A DNA stretch of 64,000 nt, from positions 310,001-374,000 of the forward strand of contig JALRME010000003.1 in the NCBI GenBank assembly GCA_026120035.1, in the 5' to 3' direction. The position numbers and the translations under genes are program-made. Shown here in pieces: positions 47,801 through 59,250 of the stretch. The stretch's first letter is position 1. The number at the start of each line of letters is the position of its first letter. Below the pieces are notes generated by a model, which made no database searches, was not told the DNA's origin, and saw only the letters and a program-made list of their open reading frames with translations. The stretch is from Coleophoma eucalyptorum (lineage: Eukaryota > Ascomycota > Leotiomycetes > Helotiales > Dermateaceae).

Positions 47801-49513
47801 GGATCTGAGGCCGCGGGAATGGAATTATGAGCCTATGGATTACCAGACCTCTGTCAACCCCGTTGAGCTCGACCGATACATCAAGGTCACTGACCTGATC
47901 AAATTCTTTGTGAGGTTTATAAAGAATGATGCACTACCGACTATTGCCCATAACCACTTGGCTCAAGCAGATTACCTCACAGGCGGCGTCAAAGATCCTA
48001 AATGTAAGTTCTCGTAGGATATAGCTGCATAGGCCTTGTATTCAAGGCCAGTCACCTTTGATCTTTGTTTGAAACTTACCATAGTGCTGCATTAATGCCA
48101 TGCTTGACCTCTTCGATATTTATGCTGACTATCGCTCATGCAGGTCTCGAGCTGGCATCTCTCCACTCCAAAGCAGTTGATTATGTCAAAACAGGACAAC
48201 CTGCGGAGATGCCAAAGCGTCTTAAGGTAGCTCGATGGCCCCACTTCATGGAAAAAAAACATAAATCGAAGGATAAAATATATCATTCACAGAAGATCCT
48301 TGGTCAATTATATGATCGCGTTGAAAGTGTGGACTTTATTCCGCAGTACGAGGAACCATTCGATAAACGTATCTTAAGCGCTTACAAGCTAGATGGTCAA
48401 CTCCTTGAATCTGCCAGACAAGTCAAGAGTCAGTATGATACAGCTTTGCGTCGTATTATGGCTCAGCAGGAGGTCGCAACAGAGTTTGAGGTCTGGACGA
48501 CTTTTGTGCTGTCTAAACCTCGCGTTGGCAGTGACTATAAAGCTCAAGAAGAAATGAACGTGATCAGTGGAGCTCTAAAAGCGCGCTTCCAAGAGGTATG
48601 TGTCGACAGAGCTGGCGGCAAGGAATACGAGATCCTAGGGCCTTTTGTTGCTGCTATGTACAGGGTCACAAAAGAGGAGCTAGATATTGCCTTGGCAGAG
48701 TGCCATTCAACAAAATTTGTAGGAGGTCGAGAAGTTCCAAAGCGAAAGATGGAGCCGAAGTGCATGCCATTAATCAGCTTTCCATGGCTTTTTGAGGAAA
48801 TTCTCTGCAGGATTGCAACAGGCAAAGATACCTTCGATAATATCAAGGACCTTGTTATCCTTTCCCATGCACCAAAAACTGAAGCGAGTCACCGAATGCG
48901 TGGGGTAGAGGAAGATGATATCTTGGAGGACTATATTAAGATGGACGACGGTGTTATTGTGCACAGGGGTGAAGAGCTTGACCTTTTTAGACCGGCTCCA
49001 GACTCTGATGAACAATCTTCATACGATGGTGAAATTGATGAAATTTTTTCTTGCCAATCGGAATATGAGATTAGGCCTAGCCAGTCCGACGAGCTCCTTC
49101 TCGATACTGGCAATTACGACCCCGTCCTGGATTCAAAGGTAGACCAGTATTCGTACGAGTTGGATAGGACAGGGGTTGAAGATGTTGTCTCTAGGACACA
49201 ATTAGATGGCCTAATTGGCTCTTTTATTCAGGAGGGTGTCTCATTGGCCCATAGAGGGTTAGATCCAGTCATCTCCTCATTTGTACCAGATAAAAAAAAC
49301 CCATCTGACACACAGTTTTCACAACAAACAGATGGATTTACGGCCAACATTGATAGCGGGGATGTATCTATCGAAAGCTCGTCTATGGAGGAGCGGATAT
49401 CTGAAGAGGGGAATGCGCAAAAATATCGTACCTTTGTGGAGGAAGAAGTCGCCCTGGTAGCAGATGGAACTGAATGTTCCTTGGACAGTTTAGCCCGAAC
49501 TATGGAAATTTGA
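44886..49513 (+). CDS. RNA-dependent RNA polymerase (RNA silencing type)
   Basis: Four exons: 44886-45813, 45862-46526, 46581-48003, 48144-49513, giving 1461 residues. An RRM-like domain lies near residues 45-105 (LRVSGLPPSTDTWELKNIF). The catalytic core carries the family signature SGGDLDGDDFFVIWD near residues 922-936, whose aspartates bind metal. Upstream core blocks include FSDGVGKVS and FQFRLGGCKGI; downstream is LHSKAVDYVKTG. These enzymes make double-stranded RNA from aberrant transcripts for Dicer. The RRM plus core resembles the fungal SAD-1/Rdp1 branch more than QDE-1. About 200 C-terminal residues are acidic and Ser-rich with no domain I recognise. Intron 2 is 54 bases and frame-preserving, so it could be misread as coding. 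Intron 3 is long (140 bases). Confidence 0.93.
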
Positions 49514-50042
49514 ACACGGGGGTTAGTGCTTTCTTCCTAGTTATCCCCTAGGGCAGCATGAGAGTTAGGTTTTATCATACATTTGTGGCATGACGTTGGG
49601 AACGGATCAAGTGGGGATTGCAGGAAGGGTCACGGAGCAAAACACCCCAGTGGACAGTAGATATTGCGAGTAGGAACAGCTTTTCATCTCACTTTAATCG
49701 TCAATAGATACCTATCTACCCACCATATTCGCTAGACAGTTGATCCCGTATGTACAGTAATTATCTACGTACCAACCAGGACCACCAATGCCGGCTTTTA
49801 TAACCCACATTGAAGGATGTCTCAGATAGGTGTACAAACACACACACACACACACACACATACACATCCATACATACATACATACATATGCAAGGTTTTT
49901 AATACTAGGGGGTTAAATTAAAAGAATATGTTTATTTATATAAGAAAAACATACATTATAGTATAAGCGAGCACTGTAATTCGAAATTCTACCTTAACTT
50001 CAAGCTTAAATCTATTCTTGGTTTTATTTTCGATTTTGACTA
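49514..50042. other. 3' flank of the polymerase and start of the AT-rich island
   Basis: About 530 bases. Composition falls sharply toward A and T after about 49890. It includes a CA/CATA microsatellite and no gene. Confidence 0.5.
49836..49889. repeat. (CA)n followed by (CATA)n microsatellite
   Basis: About eleven CA units followed, after a short break, by about five CATA units. Confidence 0.9.
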
Positions 50043-50400
50043 GGCTACGCACCAAAACCAGAAAACCTAGACCAGACCGGTAGGTGGGTTTTCAAATTTT
50101 CCAATCCAGTAACTAGACCATAGAAGCATTAGTAATACTTAACACGTAACAATGTACAATATAGCAACATAGAGTATTCCATGCAAAGGAAGTTCCAAAG
50201 GCGATTCCAAAGAGTTTTCCAAAAGGGTGTTCCTAAGAGGGGGGGGGGGTCTCTTGGGTTTCGACTCTAATTTTGACCGGCTCCCCTTAGCTACACCCGA
50301 CTTGTTCGCTTATAAAAGGTTCCTTGGTCTATTATGATTTTGTAGATTTACTTATTTAGCTTATTTCAAGCTTATTGTACTAAGCCCAGATTTCCGAAAA
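50043..50400. repeat. Partial copy of the foldback element family
   Basis: It begins with ctacgcaccaaaaccag, the same terminus as the copies at 51819 and 56976, and carries a run of at least ten G. Its inner part (near cgacttgttcgcttataaaa) matches the reverse complement of the right arm of the copy at 56976. This shows the family has inverted arms. The right end is not found, so this copy is probably truncated. Confidence 0.65.
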
Positions 50401-51818
50401 GGAACCAAGCAAATTAAATATCTAAACTTAGAATTCATAGTCAGAAACCAAAGTTGAAATCAAGAGTCCAATCCCAAGAGAGGAGTGAGTCCCTTTAGGA
50501 CCCTCCATTTAAAACCTATCCCCCCTCCCTTAGAACCGTCCTAGGAATACTGCATACCTATACTCAGTATAAGCCTTTCAATATATTGTTTTACTTAAAT
50601 CTTCTAGAAATCAACTTGGCGTAGGCAATACCCCATCCTTCGAATTACATTATTAACGTAACTCATAAGCAAGTGCAATACCTCCTACGCATTCTACGCG
50701 CTATATCATTTTCAACAGAAAATACCTACCTCTATCAAAAGATTTTTTATGAGCTTCAACTAGGCGTAGGGAATTATAATATATGTACTTACGAAAACCT
50801 TGACATATCACTTCTGTAGGAAACCTTTTATAATATAGAATCCGACCTCGAAACTATGTATACGCTTATATCAATAGAGTAATTTATATTTGTTGAGTAG
50901 ATATTACCGATAGATTAACGCCGGTTATTAAATGTACCATTAAGAAATTTCGTATTACTATAAAATAAACTTGAATATGGATTTTGCTAGGCCTCTAATC
51001 TGTAGCCAAGCTTCGGCTTAAGCCTGTTAGATATATCTCTTTTAAAGGTAACCTAAGTCGACCTTACGTTTTTTTTATAGTACGTTTTACGTAAACCTAA
51101 GTTTAGACTACGCTTTACATTTACCCTATGTTTTAGCTAGCAAACTTAAGCTTAGGCTTACACTAGATTTTTATGTTTAGACTAATAACATAAATTTGGA
51201 CTAGGCTACAGCGTACTAGTTTAAGTCCTACTTATATATATAGACCTTATTTCCCTAAGAAATAAGGCAAGTTCTAAAAGTTAACCAATGCTGGTTATTA
51301 TTATCCTACTTATTGTTTCTTACTCAACTTCCTTATATAACTACTATGTACCATCCTTATAAGTATAAAAGATGTATTCGTATTATTTTTGCCTTATCGA
51401 TTAGGCTACAATTTTCTATGATACAAGGCAATACCATATCCTTCGAATTTAACCAAGCCTAATATTCGTCCAAATATTCGTCCAAGATATAGTAACCTAT
51501 TCTAATATAACTCTGAAATCAACTTTAAGCAGACTTAAATCTCATTTAAAGCTAGATAAATTTGGTTTTATACAGATTTGTATAAGCCCGAAATAAATCC
51601 TAAGTTTATTTCAGACTTAATTTAAATTGCTACTAAATCTACATTTTCTGAGGGTTGACTAGACCTGGCCTGGAGTTCAGTTAGTGGGACTTAGTAAGGT
51701 AACTAGTTGATGTGATTGCACTAACTCTAGTCTTCTTTTACATCTACCTTAACATCTTCCTTCCTGGTCTTCCTTTATATCTGCCATGAATCTCTTTGTC
51801 GATTTCTTCAAGGGTAGG
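50401..51818. other. AT-rich repeat-derived sequence
   Basis: About 1.4 kb with no open frame of note. The part at about 50990-51450 is a diverged copy of the interior and right end of the TIR element at 58593-59250 (shared tagtacgttttacgtaaacc and aggcaataccatatccttcg). Another isolated right-end-like sequence lies near 50620-50645. Confidence 0.65.
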
Positions 51819-52286
51819 CTGCGCACCAAAACCAGAAAAACCAGACCACTGGTTAACCATTGGGACGAAACCCACTGGTTTAAGGCCAAAAACCAGTGGT
51901 TCAGGTAGAACCCACTGGTTTCTTAACCAGCCTATATAACTATTACGTAATTTTATACTATAGAGGGGTAGAGAGCCCTAAAAAGAGACAGGGGGTTTAT
52001 AAACGAGTTTATAGATACTATAGACTAAGGAATCTTATATAAGCAAGTAAGTCGGAAGCAACCAAGAGGGGCCGGTTTAAATTAAAGTCAAAATCTAAGA
52101 GAAGAAATCTAAAGTCAAAATTGAGAGTTGGAGTCTAAAGTTGAAATTGATAGTCAAAATCTAAGAGATAGGTACCCCCCCCCCCTTTTAAGACCCCTAT
52201 ATACTAGACGAAAACCCTATATTAAGCGAAAACCCAGTGGGTGGTTTACAAATTGAAAACCAGCCCATGGGTACCCAGTGCGCAGC
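51819..52286. mobile_element. Foldback/MITE-like element, copy A
   Basis: About 470 bases bounded by CTGCGCACC on the left and GTGCGCAG on the right, which are inverted repeats of each other. The ends carry variants of CCACTGGTT and AACCAGTGG. Inside are phased repeats of aaagtc/aaattgagagt and a run of twelve C. No coding capacity. The right end abuts the decayed MFS transporter inside its ETK-x-x-TL motif, so the element appears to have inserted there. Confidence 0.75.
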
Positions 52287-53180
52287 ATATTTAAGGGTTA
52301 GTCTTTTTGTTTCAATCCAGAAAATAGCAACAAAGATGCATTCTAAGACGTCCCAAGACCCGTTGATGAAATAGAGCTTCCAGGAGACCATCGCCTTCAA
52401 TGCGAATGTAATGCAAATGTGCATGATAAACCACAGTAATGATCAACTGCCTAAGTTCTGATTTCCAAACAGCTTCTAATGGAGTAATTAAGAATTTCAG
52501 ACGTTGTGATCGGCGTAACGCCAACGCTGTAGCTTCCCTGGAAGATAAAAATCATGGCTATGGTAGCATAAATGCCAGGTTTGCTACCTCCATGACCATA
52601 TACTACGCAGTAGGAATTATTATCTATAACCCCCAAGAAAATAGTAAGAGGAACTCACGCTTAGTTACCACCTACTGAGACTGCCAACGAGAAAAAGCGA
52701 AAAGGCCATGGCATGCACCCAGGCACATAGTTTTTCGCCCAACGCGATCCATGCTCAAAGTGCCAACCATAGCGCACACGAGGCAGAAGGCATTGAGAAT
52801 AATGTTCAATATGGTGTTGAATTAATAATGACGAGAAAGGCAATCAGTAGTGCATAAATATAGGTAATGTACAATCTCGAGCTTGGTTTTTGTATTACTA
52901 ATGCCCGTATTTCCTAGCATCTGGCCAAGGTAGTAGGTAATGATGTTATTTCCTGATCATGTCAGCTTCGACCATTCGCGAAACTCAAGGAGTGAGATGG
53001 AAGATTGCGAGAACCAAACAGAAAGACTGAGGATAATGCAGAGAGATGCTATGAGAAGGAGTCGATTTGTGTTTAAAAGACTAGACATAGAAGCCTGTGA
53101 CCAAAGAGGCCTAGATCTGAGATGCATTATTTTCCGTCGCGATGCAAAGACGATAACAGATAAGACGTGTTCCTAAAGCG
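52287..53180 (-). pseudogene. Decayed MFS sugar transporter remnant
   Basis: Read on the minus strand in several frames, in order. NRLLLIASL is near 53060, NNIITYYLGQMLGNTGI near 52950-52900, and LNIILNAFC with MDRVGRKT near 52800-52735. GGSKPGIYATIAMIFIFQG with ILNYSIRS is near 52600-52460, and SWKLYFINGSWDVLECIF with FWIETKRLTL near 52390-52300. These are successive blocks of the hexose/lactose-permease type of MFS transporter, including the D-R-x-G-R-K loop and the C-terminal PETK-like motif. Frame changes and stops separate the blocks beyond what introns explain. Everything after the ETK motif is lost at foldback element A, and the N-terminal half is not found. Confidence 0.75.
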
Positions 53181-53938
53181 CCGAAATGAATTTGCCGTCG
53201 GGATGTCGGCGGCAACTAGATACCTTACCTTAAGGCGGGATATATAAAGTTGACTGGAATGTATGGTACTGATCCGTTATCGCTTGAAACAAACGGAATA
53301 CAATCATGGCTGATAGCAGGGGGTTCTTTCCGACCTCATCTTAACTCACTTCCAAGTTGTACTAATCAAACGCATGTAATCACATGTGGGTTTAAAGGCT
53401 CTTTAAGAAAAAGTACAGTAGGTTAGTTACAGGCTGGTCTAACCAAACAACTCGTACTATTGACATTTTGACGGGTTGCAACGATTCAATATCTTCTTCG
53501 CATTTCTAATATTGACTACAAGTAGCCACTGACTTCTTCCGGTTATTGTATACGGCAAAGGCGGAATTTCGAGGAACCTCAGAGAAACGCCCCACTTTGT
53601 GAATCATGGGAGTTCTTCGGGGTTTAAATCCAGATACCTTATCAAACTCATCATTGCCCCAGGGGTTGGCATATCTATCCAAAACACTTGGTTCTTGCCT
53701 GGTATGCCATATAATCTTCATACGCAATACAGTACTAGCTATATGCTCTGATCTTGCTATGAACTGGCAAGTTGTTCTGAACCCAGGTTGCTGGGCTGTT
53801 CATATCCAACTCGTTGCCGATTGATTTCATTCACAGTAAGTTCAGGTAAGATATATGAGATATTTTATTACTGGACCTACAGAATGAGATCTGGAGCTGG
53901 GGAAGAAGGAGTATGGGTTGGTCTAAGCATTGCACTAT
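53181..53938. other. Intergenic region
   Basis: About 760 bases between the transporter relic and the 3' end of the double-cluster regulator. I see no gene. Confidence 0.5.
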
Positions 53939-55741
53939 CTAAAAGAGAACCAGACCGGGGTATTTCGTCTTCACCAAGTCCTCCCAGTCCACAAAGATGC
54001 CTTCATTGGATTTGCGCCAGATTTCGTCAAGAATTCTATGCGCGGTGAAGATATTGCCAAAGCCAATTGTAGTCTCCATGATGTTAAGCCTATATTCAAC
54101 GGTCAGCCTTTTTGGCTTCGTCATACTTCGGACCCCAGCCATGAAAAGAGGAAAGAGGGTATGGGCCTCCATTTGCGACCCAGGCCTGATCAGCGACAAT
54201 GCGGAAAGAATATTGTCTACTGCCTTGAGTATCTTCAGATCATCAGGTTTAGGCCTTCGAGTCACTTGCTGCAATCGCATCAAGGCAGCCCACTGGATTG
54301 CGAAAGCTGCAGCCCTTGCCTCCTCCATGCTCTGTGATTCACTTGCCTCGTCCCCAGGATCCCAGCTTTGTAACTTTATCTCAATTTCTCGTGCTTTTAC
54401 GTAGAAATCATCACCTGGACCAGGAAGACCACCAGATGATTGAGCGGCTAACTTATTAATGCCAGCGAGGGATTCATACAAAGCTGATGATACTCCAAAG
54501 AGCGGGTGGATTTGACCTGATGCCTCCAGTGTCTCGTTACTGGGAAGGGCAAGCCGGGTTCCGAACATAGGAGGCAATTTGTTGCATGTTGTCGAAATGA
54601 TACAAATAAGGTAGTTGTATAGCTCAATCAAAGTGGTGAGCGAACTATGCGTTGTTGTAGGTTCGAGATTCGATAATAGGCCGTGTGCGCCATGAAGATG
54701 TAATAACCACTTTCTTGAATTACCTTCACATATCTGTTCATTATCAGCACAGTTATTTTAGGCGGTCTTATAAGACCTGGCTTCCTTACCTCAACTAAAC
54801 AGAGAAGTAGAGTAACAACAAAGGCGCACACGACGTCTCCATGACCCTCAAGCTCCGATTTAAGTCTCTGAAGTGCATTACGGCGATAATTCAAAACATC
54901 TGGCTCGAAATCTGGGTAGACTTTGGAGAGATGGCATGCTGAAAGAGCCATGAGGGCATACCGCACCGTGATATCTTCTAAAGCCATGGGTACGATGACA
55001 TATAGAAATGGGTTTTTTCCATCTTCCACTACCACTAGCGATCTCGAAACAGATTGTAGGAAGTGGTTCAAGAGATGCCTTTCCACGGTTTTCCAATCTC
55101 CAAGTACTTGATGCGAAACACCTATCAATCTGTATAACGCAGTCTGTGGAAGAAAAGTACCCAAGCCAACTTCATCATCTCCTACACCAGCAACTGGGTA
55201 GTTCACAAGGGCTGTACTTTTAGCAAGATGCGTTGCTTTTGTCGGCGGTCTGGTACCATCTTCTTCAATGAGTCCAGCCCAGTCTAGGTTTCTTTCTGCA
55301 CCAAGAGTCATGTTTGAATCCAGAACTGCAGCAGCAAAACCATTGGAAGATTTATTTCTGTCATCGTTTACAGGAAGAAAATCCGAGAAGACGGAAGCTC
55401 GACGGCGAGGTCGCGTCAGTGTTCGTGGGATGCATTCTAGTTGCAATCTCTTGCAGTCGCTGCAAATAGGTGTCTTCTCCTGCACACACCGTTAATTGAT
55501 GAGAGACATGTCCATAATATAAATTTACATCGCATTTCTTATGTCTCTGCTTGCATGTGACACATCCTTTCGCTGATTTTGAGCGCTCAGGCTTGTTCCT
55601 TTCTGCCAGGGGATGTGCAGCAGTGGCCTTGCCAAAAATACAAGGCAAAGACAACCTCTTGCAACGCGCACAAGGGTCTACTCCTGTGCATAGAGTCTTG
55701 ATAGCTGCACAGTTCTGACACGCAGTATTTCTGCGGCCCAT
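53939..55741 (-). CDS. Transcription factor with two tandem Zn2Cys6 clusters (paralogue)
   Basis: Three exons: 55741-55529, 55479-54790, 54733-53939, giving 565 residues, all phase 0. Cluster 1 starts at residue 8: CQNCAAIKTLC, then DPCARCKRLSLPC. Cluster 2 follows about 25 residues after it: CVTCKQRHKKCD joined by splicing to EKTPICSDCKRLQLEC. Both have exact ligand spacing. The regulatory region (LMALSACHLSKVYPD, TLLLCLVE joined to ICEGNSRKWLLHLHGAH) aligns block by block with the protein at 23906-26157 (LLALSASHLRGVYPE, LLLCMIEISDGNSTKW). Intron positions differ between the two, so the duplication is old. It sits alone inside the AT-rich island with no metabolic neighbours. Its targets are unknown. 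Confidence 0.87.
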
Positions 55742-56975
55742 GTGTTCAAATTCTCAACGATAATAACTCGAGCGTAGAGGTCGGCTGTTCCACAGGGGTA
55801 AGGCTCAATGGCTTCCTTGGAAGCTTCTCGTCACCAGGACTGCAATGTGATTGAGGCAAGGGCAGATGTCATGAAATCCTGGCAACTAAGGGAAATCGAG
55901 GATAGAAAACTGGGCGCGAGATGCGACCCGCGACACGCATCTAGATTCATTTGTTATGCCTCTACATGCGGGAACAGCACTTGATTCTCGCTAGAGGTTC
56001 CGCTGCACGTTGACATGCCCAATTTTGACAACCAATTAATAGCACCGGGTAAACTTCCGAAGCCCGGTGACATGGGGTACGAGCCGTGTCACGAGGACAT
56101 ACTATCACAATGTATTGAATATACATACAGTCTTGATTTGGCCCTTGGAGATAAGATAGTATATATACTTAGACGACAAGGTATTGTTTGATCTTAACAA
56201 TGTAAGGTACTCTGCTATGGTCAGAACCATGCTGGGGGTAACTATCAACGATAACTGGCAAACGTAGGGCAGGAAGAATAATAGAGCATATGATTAATAA
56301 GAAGAGGGTAGCAAAACAACGTGTGATAGCAAAACAACGTGTGATTCATTCAGCAAATAATTAACCTTGTAATTATTATATATTGCCAAAGTCTTTGTCT
56401 TCCTGACTAGATATTGTTATACACTACTGTCCTAAGACACTCTTAGACGGAGGAAACTACCTAGCGTTGAAAATTTGCAATAGCATTCAATAGTAAACAA
56501 CCATCGGGTGCTTTATGTGTTGGTTATACCAACCTTCGTGTTTACAAAGTAGGAATACAAGCCCGATAAGCTATCCGACCTCTCACGTGGCCATGCATTG
56601 TCCTCCACTGGTTCATTATTCGCGCTCGCATAACTACCTAGCGGACTCTACACACAGAGTTGCATTGACGAGATGCACAATGTTTCCATTCTTCCCATCA
56701 CTCTTAAGTGCTGGACCTATAACGCTATCCATGGATTCTTCATCGGTATAGATGAAGATATTATGTCAAGGGTAATCGATAACTGTATGCGCTACATATG
56801 AAAGCTGCTCTTCAGCCAACTGGATCGGTCTTAACCCACTTATTCAAGGAAGTAACGGCTTGCTTCAAGCATATTAGTACTGTATTATTCAAGCGCTCCT
56901 TGTCGTCAAGAATAGTCTATTTCAAATAGTATTCGAGGTGAGCAGCAAATTCCACTTTCTTGATCATCTCCAAAT
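55742..56975. other. AT-rich intergenic region
   Basis: About 1.2 kb upstream of the regulator, turning AT-rich after about 56100. It contains an 18-base tandem duplication at 56310-56345. No convincing gene. Confidence 0.5.
56310..56345. repeat. 18-base direct tandem duplication
   Basis: Two perfect adjacent copies of an 18-base unit beginning AGCAAAACAACG. Confidence 0.9.
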
Positions 56976-57606
56976 TACGCACCAAAACCAGACAACCCAT
57001 AAAACTAGACCAGATCAGTGGGTGGTTTTTCAAAATTTCCAACCCAGAATCCAGAAGGGGAAGAGGCCCACAAAAATAGAGCGGGGATTTCCTTGCTTGG
57101 TTTTAACTCTAGGATCTAACTTTTTTATACCGACTTTAGAATCTAACTCTTGATTTTTCGACTTTGGATTTCGACTTTGAATTTTGACTTTGAATTTCGA
57201 CTTAGTTTATTTTTTTAGGCTTAGTATGATAAGCTTAAAATACGCTAAATAAGCGAGTTTATTGATACTAGAGACTAAGGAACCTTATATAAGCAAGTAA
57301 GTCGGAAGCAACTAAGAGAGACCGTTTTAAATTAAAGTCAAAATTAAACGTTAAGATCGAAAGTTAGAATTAAGAGTTAGAATTCAAAGTATTAATTATT
57401 TAAAAGTTGAAATCTAAGAGAAGAAATCTAAAGTCAAAATTGAGAGTTAGAGTCTAAAGTTGAAATTGATAGTCAAAATCTAAGAGATAGATACCCCCCC
57501 CCCTTTTGAGACCCCTATATACTAGACGAAATCCCTATATGAAGCGAAAACCCAGTGGATGGTTTACAAATTGAAAAACCAGCCCATGGGTACCCAGTGC
57601 ACAACC
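56976..57606. mobile_element. Foldback/MITE-like element, copy B
   Basis: About 630 bases. The left terminus tacgcaccaaaaccag and the right terminus cccatgggtacccagtgca match copy A. The right 320 bases are nearly identical to copy A from its internal gagtttat segment to the end, including a C run and ctatatactagacgaaa. The interior is built of short A/T-rich repeats in opposite orientation on the two sides. There is no open frame. Flanks share ctccaa, possibly a trace of a target duplication. Confidence 0.75.
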
Positions 57607-58592
57607 TACTCCAAGTTCTGTCTGCTGATTTTTGCGACAAATTTATCCCATTTGGACTGGTTAGATTACATGATATGACATAACACAAAACCCCAAATTT
57701 GGGTGGTGGTTGTTTTTGATCGCAGAGAGATTAGTAGGGCTTGATTCATATTTATTATGCATTGCCCGAAGCTCTTCATTAGAATGGAGAATAGATGTAC
57801 TTAGTGAATGGTTGTATCATGTGTAATAATAGGCTTAAAGGTCGTCGTCTAAAGGTCAAATTGATAAGTAGATTTGTGGATAACAATCAAACATTTTGGG
57901 GGAAAGAGTAAAGTGTAACAAGCAAGTAAGGAAAGACATCTTTTGGCTTTAGCTATTGCTTATAAGGTAAAATCTTCAGGCGCACAGACCCTTTTATAGA
58001 TAATCCCAACCGACTTTGACAAGTTTGGTTAGGGTTTCCGTGATACTCGAGGGCTGGTAGTAGCCCTCCCTAACGGCAAGAAAGCTCGAGCAGCAAGGGC
58101 TTTAAGCAAAAAATTCCCTGTTCAGGAAATCCTGGTTCCTAATGTAGAATCACCTACATGTAAATTACTAAATTAGGTTTTGAATTTTTCAAATAGGTCG
58201 GCTTTAAATCTAAATCAAGTTGGTCTTAATACCTAAGTCGGGTTCAATACCTAAGTCTGTGGTAGGGCTCCACAGCATTTTTCGACATCAACCTTTGTAA
58301 AAACCAAAATTCAACTGCAGGTTTTTTAAGGCTTAACTTACGCCTATAGTAGGTACCTAGTTAGATTTGGTATTGAGACTATGATAGATACTAAGTCTAT
58401 AATATCTTAAATCAAATTTAATTCAAGTTTAAAACTGATTAGAGCTAACTAGTGTTAGATATAGTACAGTACTACAATCCAAATATCTTTTATATAGTTA
58501 AAACAGACCTATAATCTCTTTTAAAGGTGGCCTAAGTCGATTTTTGCGCTTTGTTTTATAGTACGTTTTACGTAAACCTAAGCTTAGACTTA
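57607..58592. other. AT-rich sequence with a truncated repeat
   Basis: About 1 kb with no gene. The last 140 bases (about 58455-58590) repeat sequence found inside the adjacent TIR element at about 58815-58935. This looks like an older copy of the same family cut by the insertion. Confidence 0.6.
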
Positions 58593-59250
58593 TTCGAAGG
58601 ATAGGGTATTCCCTAGTATCGTAGGTAAGGGTAGGCTGATCGATAAGGCAAGAATAATACGAGTATTTCTTCTACAAGTATCCACAAGGGTAGTATGCAT
58701 TAGTAATACCAGGAAATTAAGTAAGAAATAATAGGATACTGTAAAAACAACTAGTACTGTTTAATATTTAGAGCTAAAGCACAACTGTAGAGCGTAATCT
58801 TGTTAAATATAGTATTTTACTATAATCCATAAAATTTATATAGTAAAAACAGACTTAGAATATCCTTTAAAGGCAACCTAAGTCAACTTTTACGTTTTTT
58901 TAATAGTACTTTTTACGTAAACCTAAGCTTAGACTACCTACGGTTTACATTTTCCGTATGTTTTAGCTAGCAAACTTAAGCTGTGTTCTTATGTTTGAAC
59001 TAATAAACTTAAACTTAGACTAGGTTATAGCGTATATTTTATGTATTTACTAGTTTAAGTCCTACCTCTATATATATACCTTATTTCTGAAGGAAATAAG
59101 GCAAGTTCTAAAAATTAAACAATGCTGGTTACTTATTGTTACCCTATTGTTTCTTACTTAACTTCCTTATATTACTAATACGTACCACTCTTATACGTAT
59201 CGATTAGCTTATGCTTACCTACGATACTAGGCAATACCCTATCCTTCAAA
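58593..59250. mobile_element. Non-autonomous TIR element (Tc1/mariner-like ends)
   Basis: About 660 bases. The left terminal sequence TTCGAAGGATAGGGTATT continues into a roughly 50-base terminal inverted repeat, matching the right end (ATACCCTATCCTTCAAA) with few mismatches. The dinucleotide TA flanks both sides (58591-58592 and 59251-59252), which fits a TA target-site duplication. There is no transposase frame. The interior is related to sequence at 51.0-51.45 kb and to the truncated copy just upstream. Confidence 0.75.

Noticed and set aside
49836..49889. Regular spacing that might suggest an array of repeats and spacers
   Set aside because: It is a plain dinucleotide and tetranucleotide microsatellite. 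No CRISPR is expected in a fungal genome and none is seen.
56515..56751. Open frame of 78 codons in the AT-rich island
   Set aside because: Isolated, no motif, and composition like the surrounding non-coding sequence.
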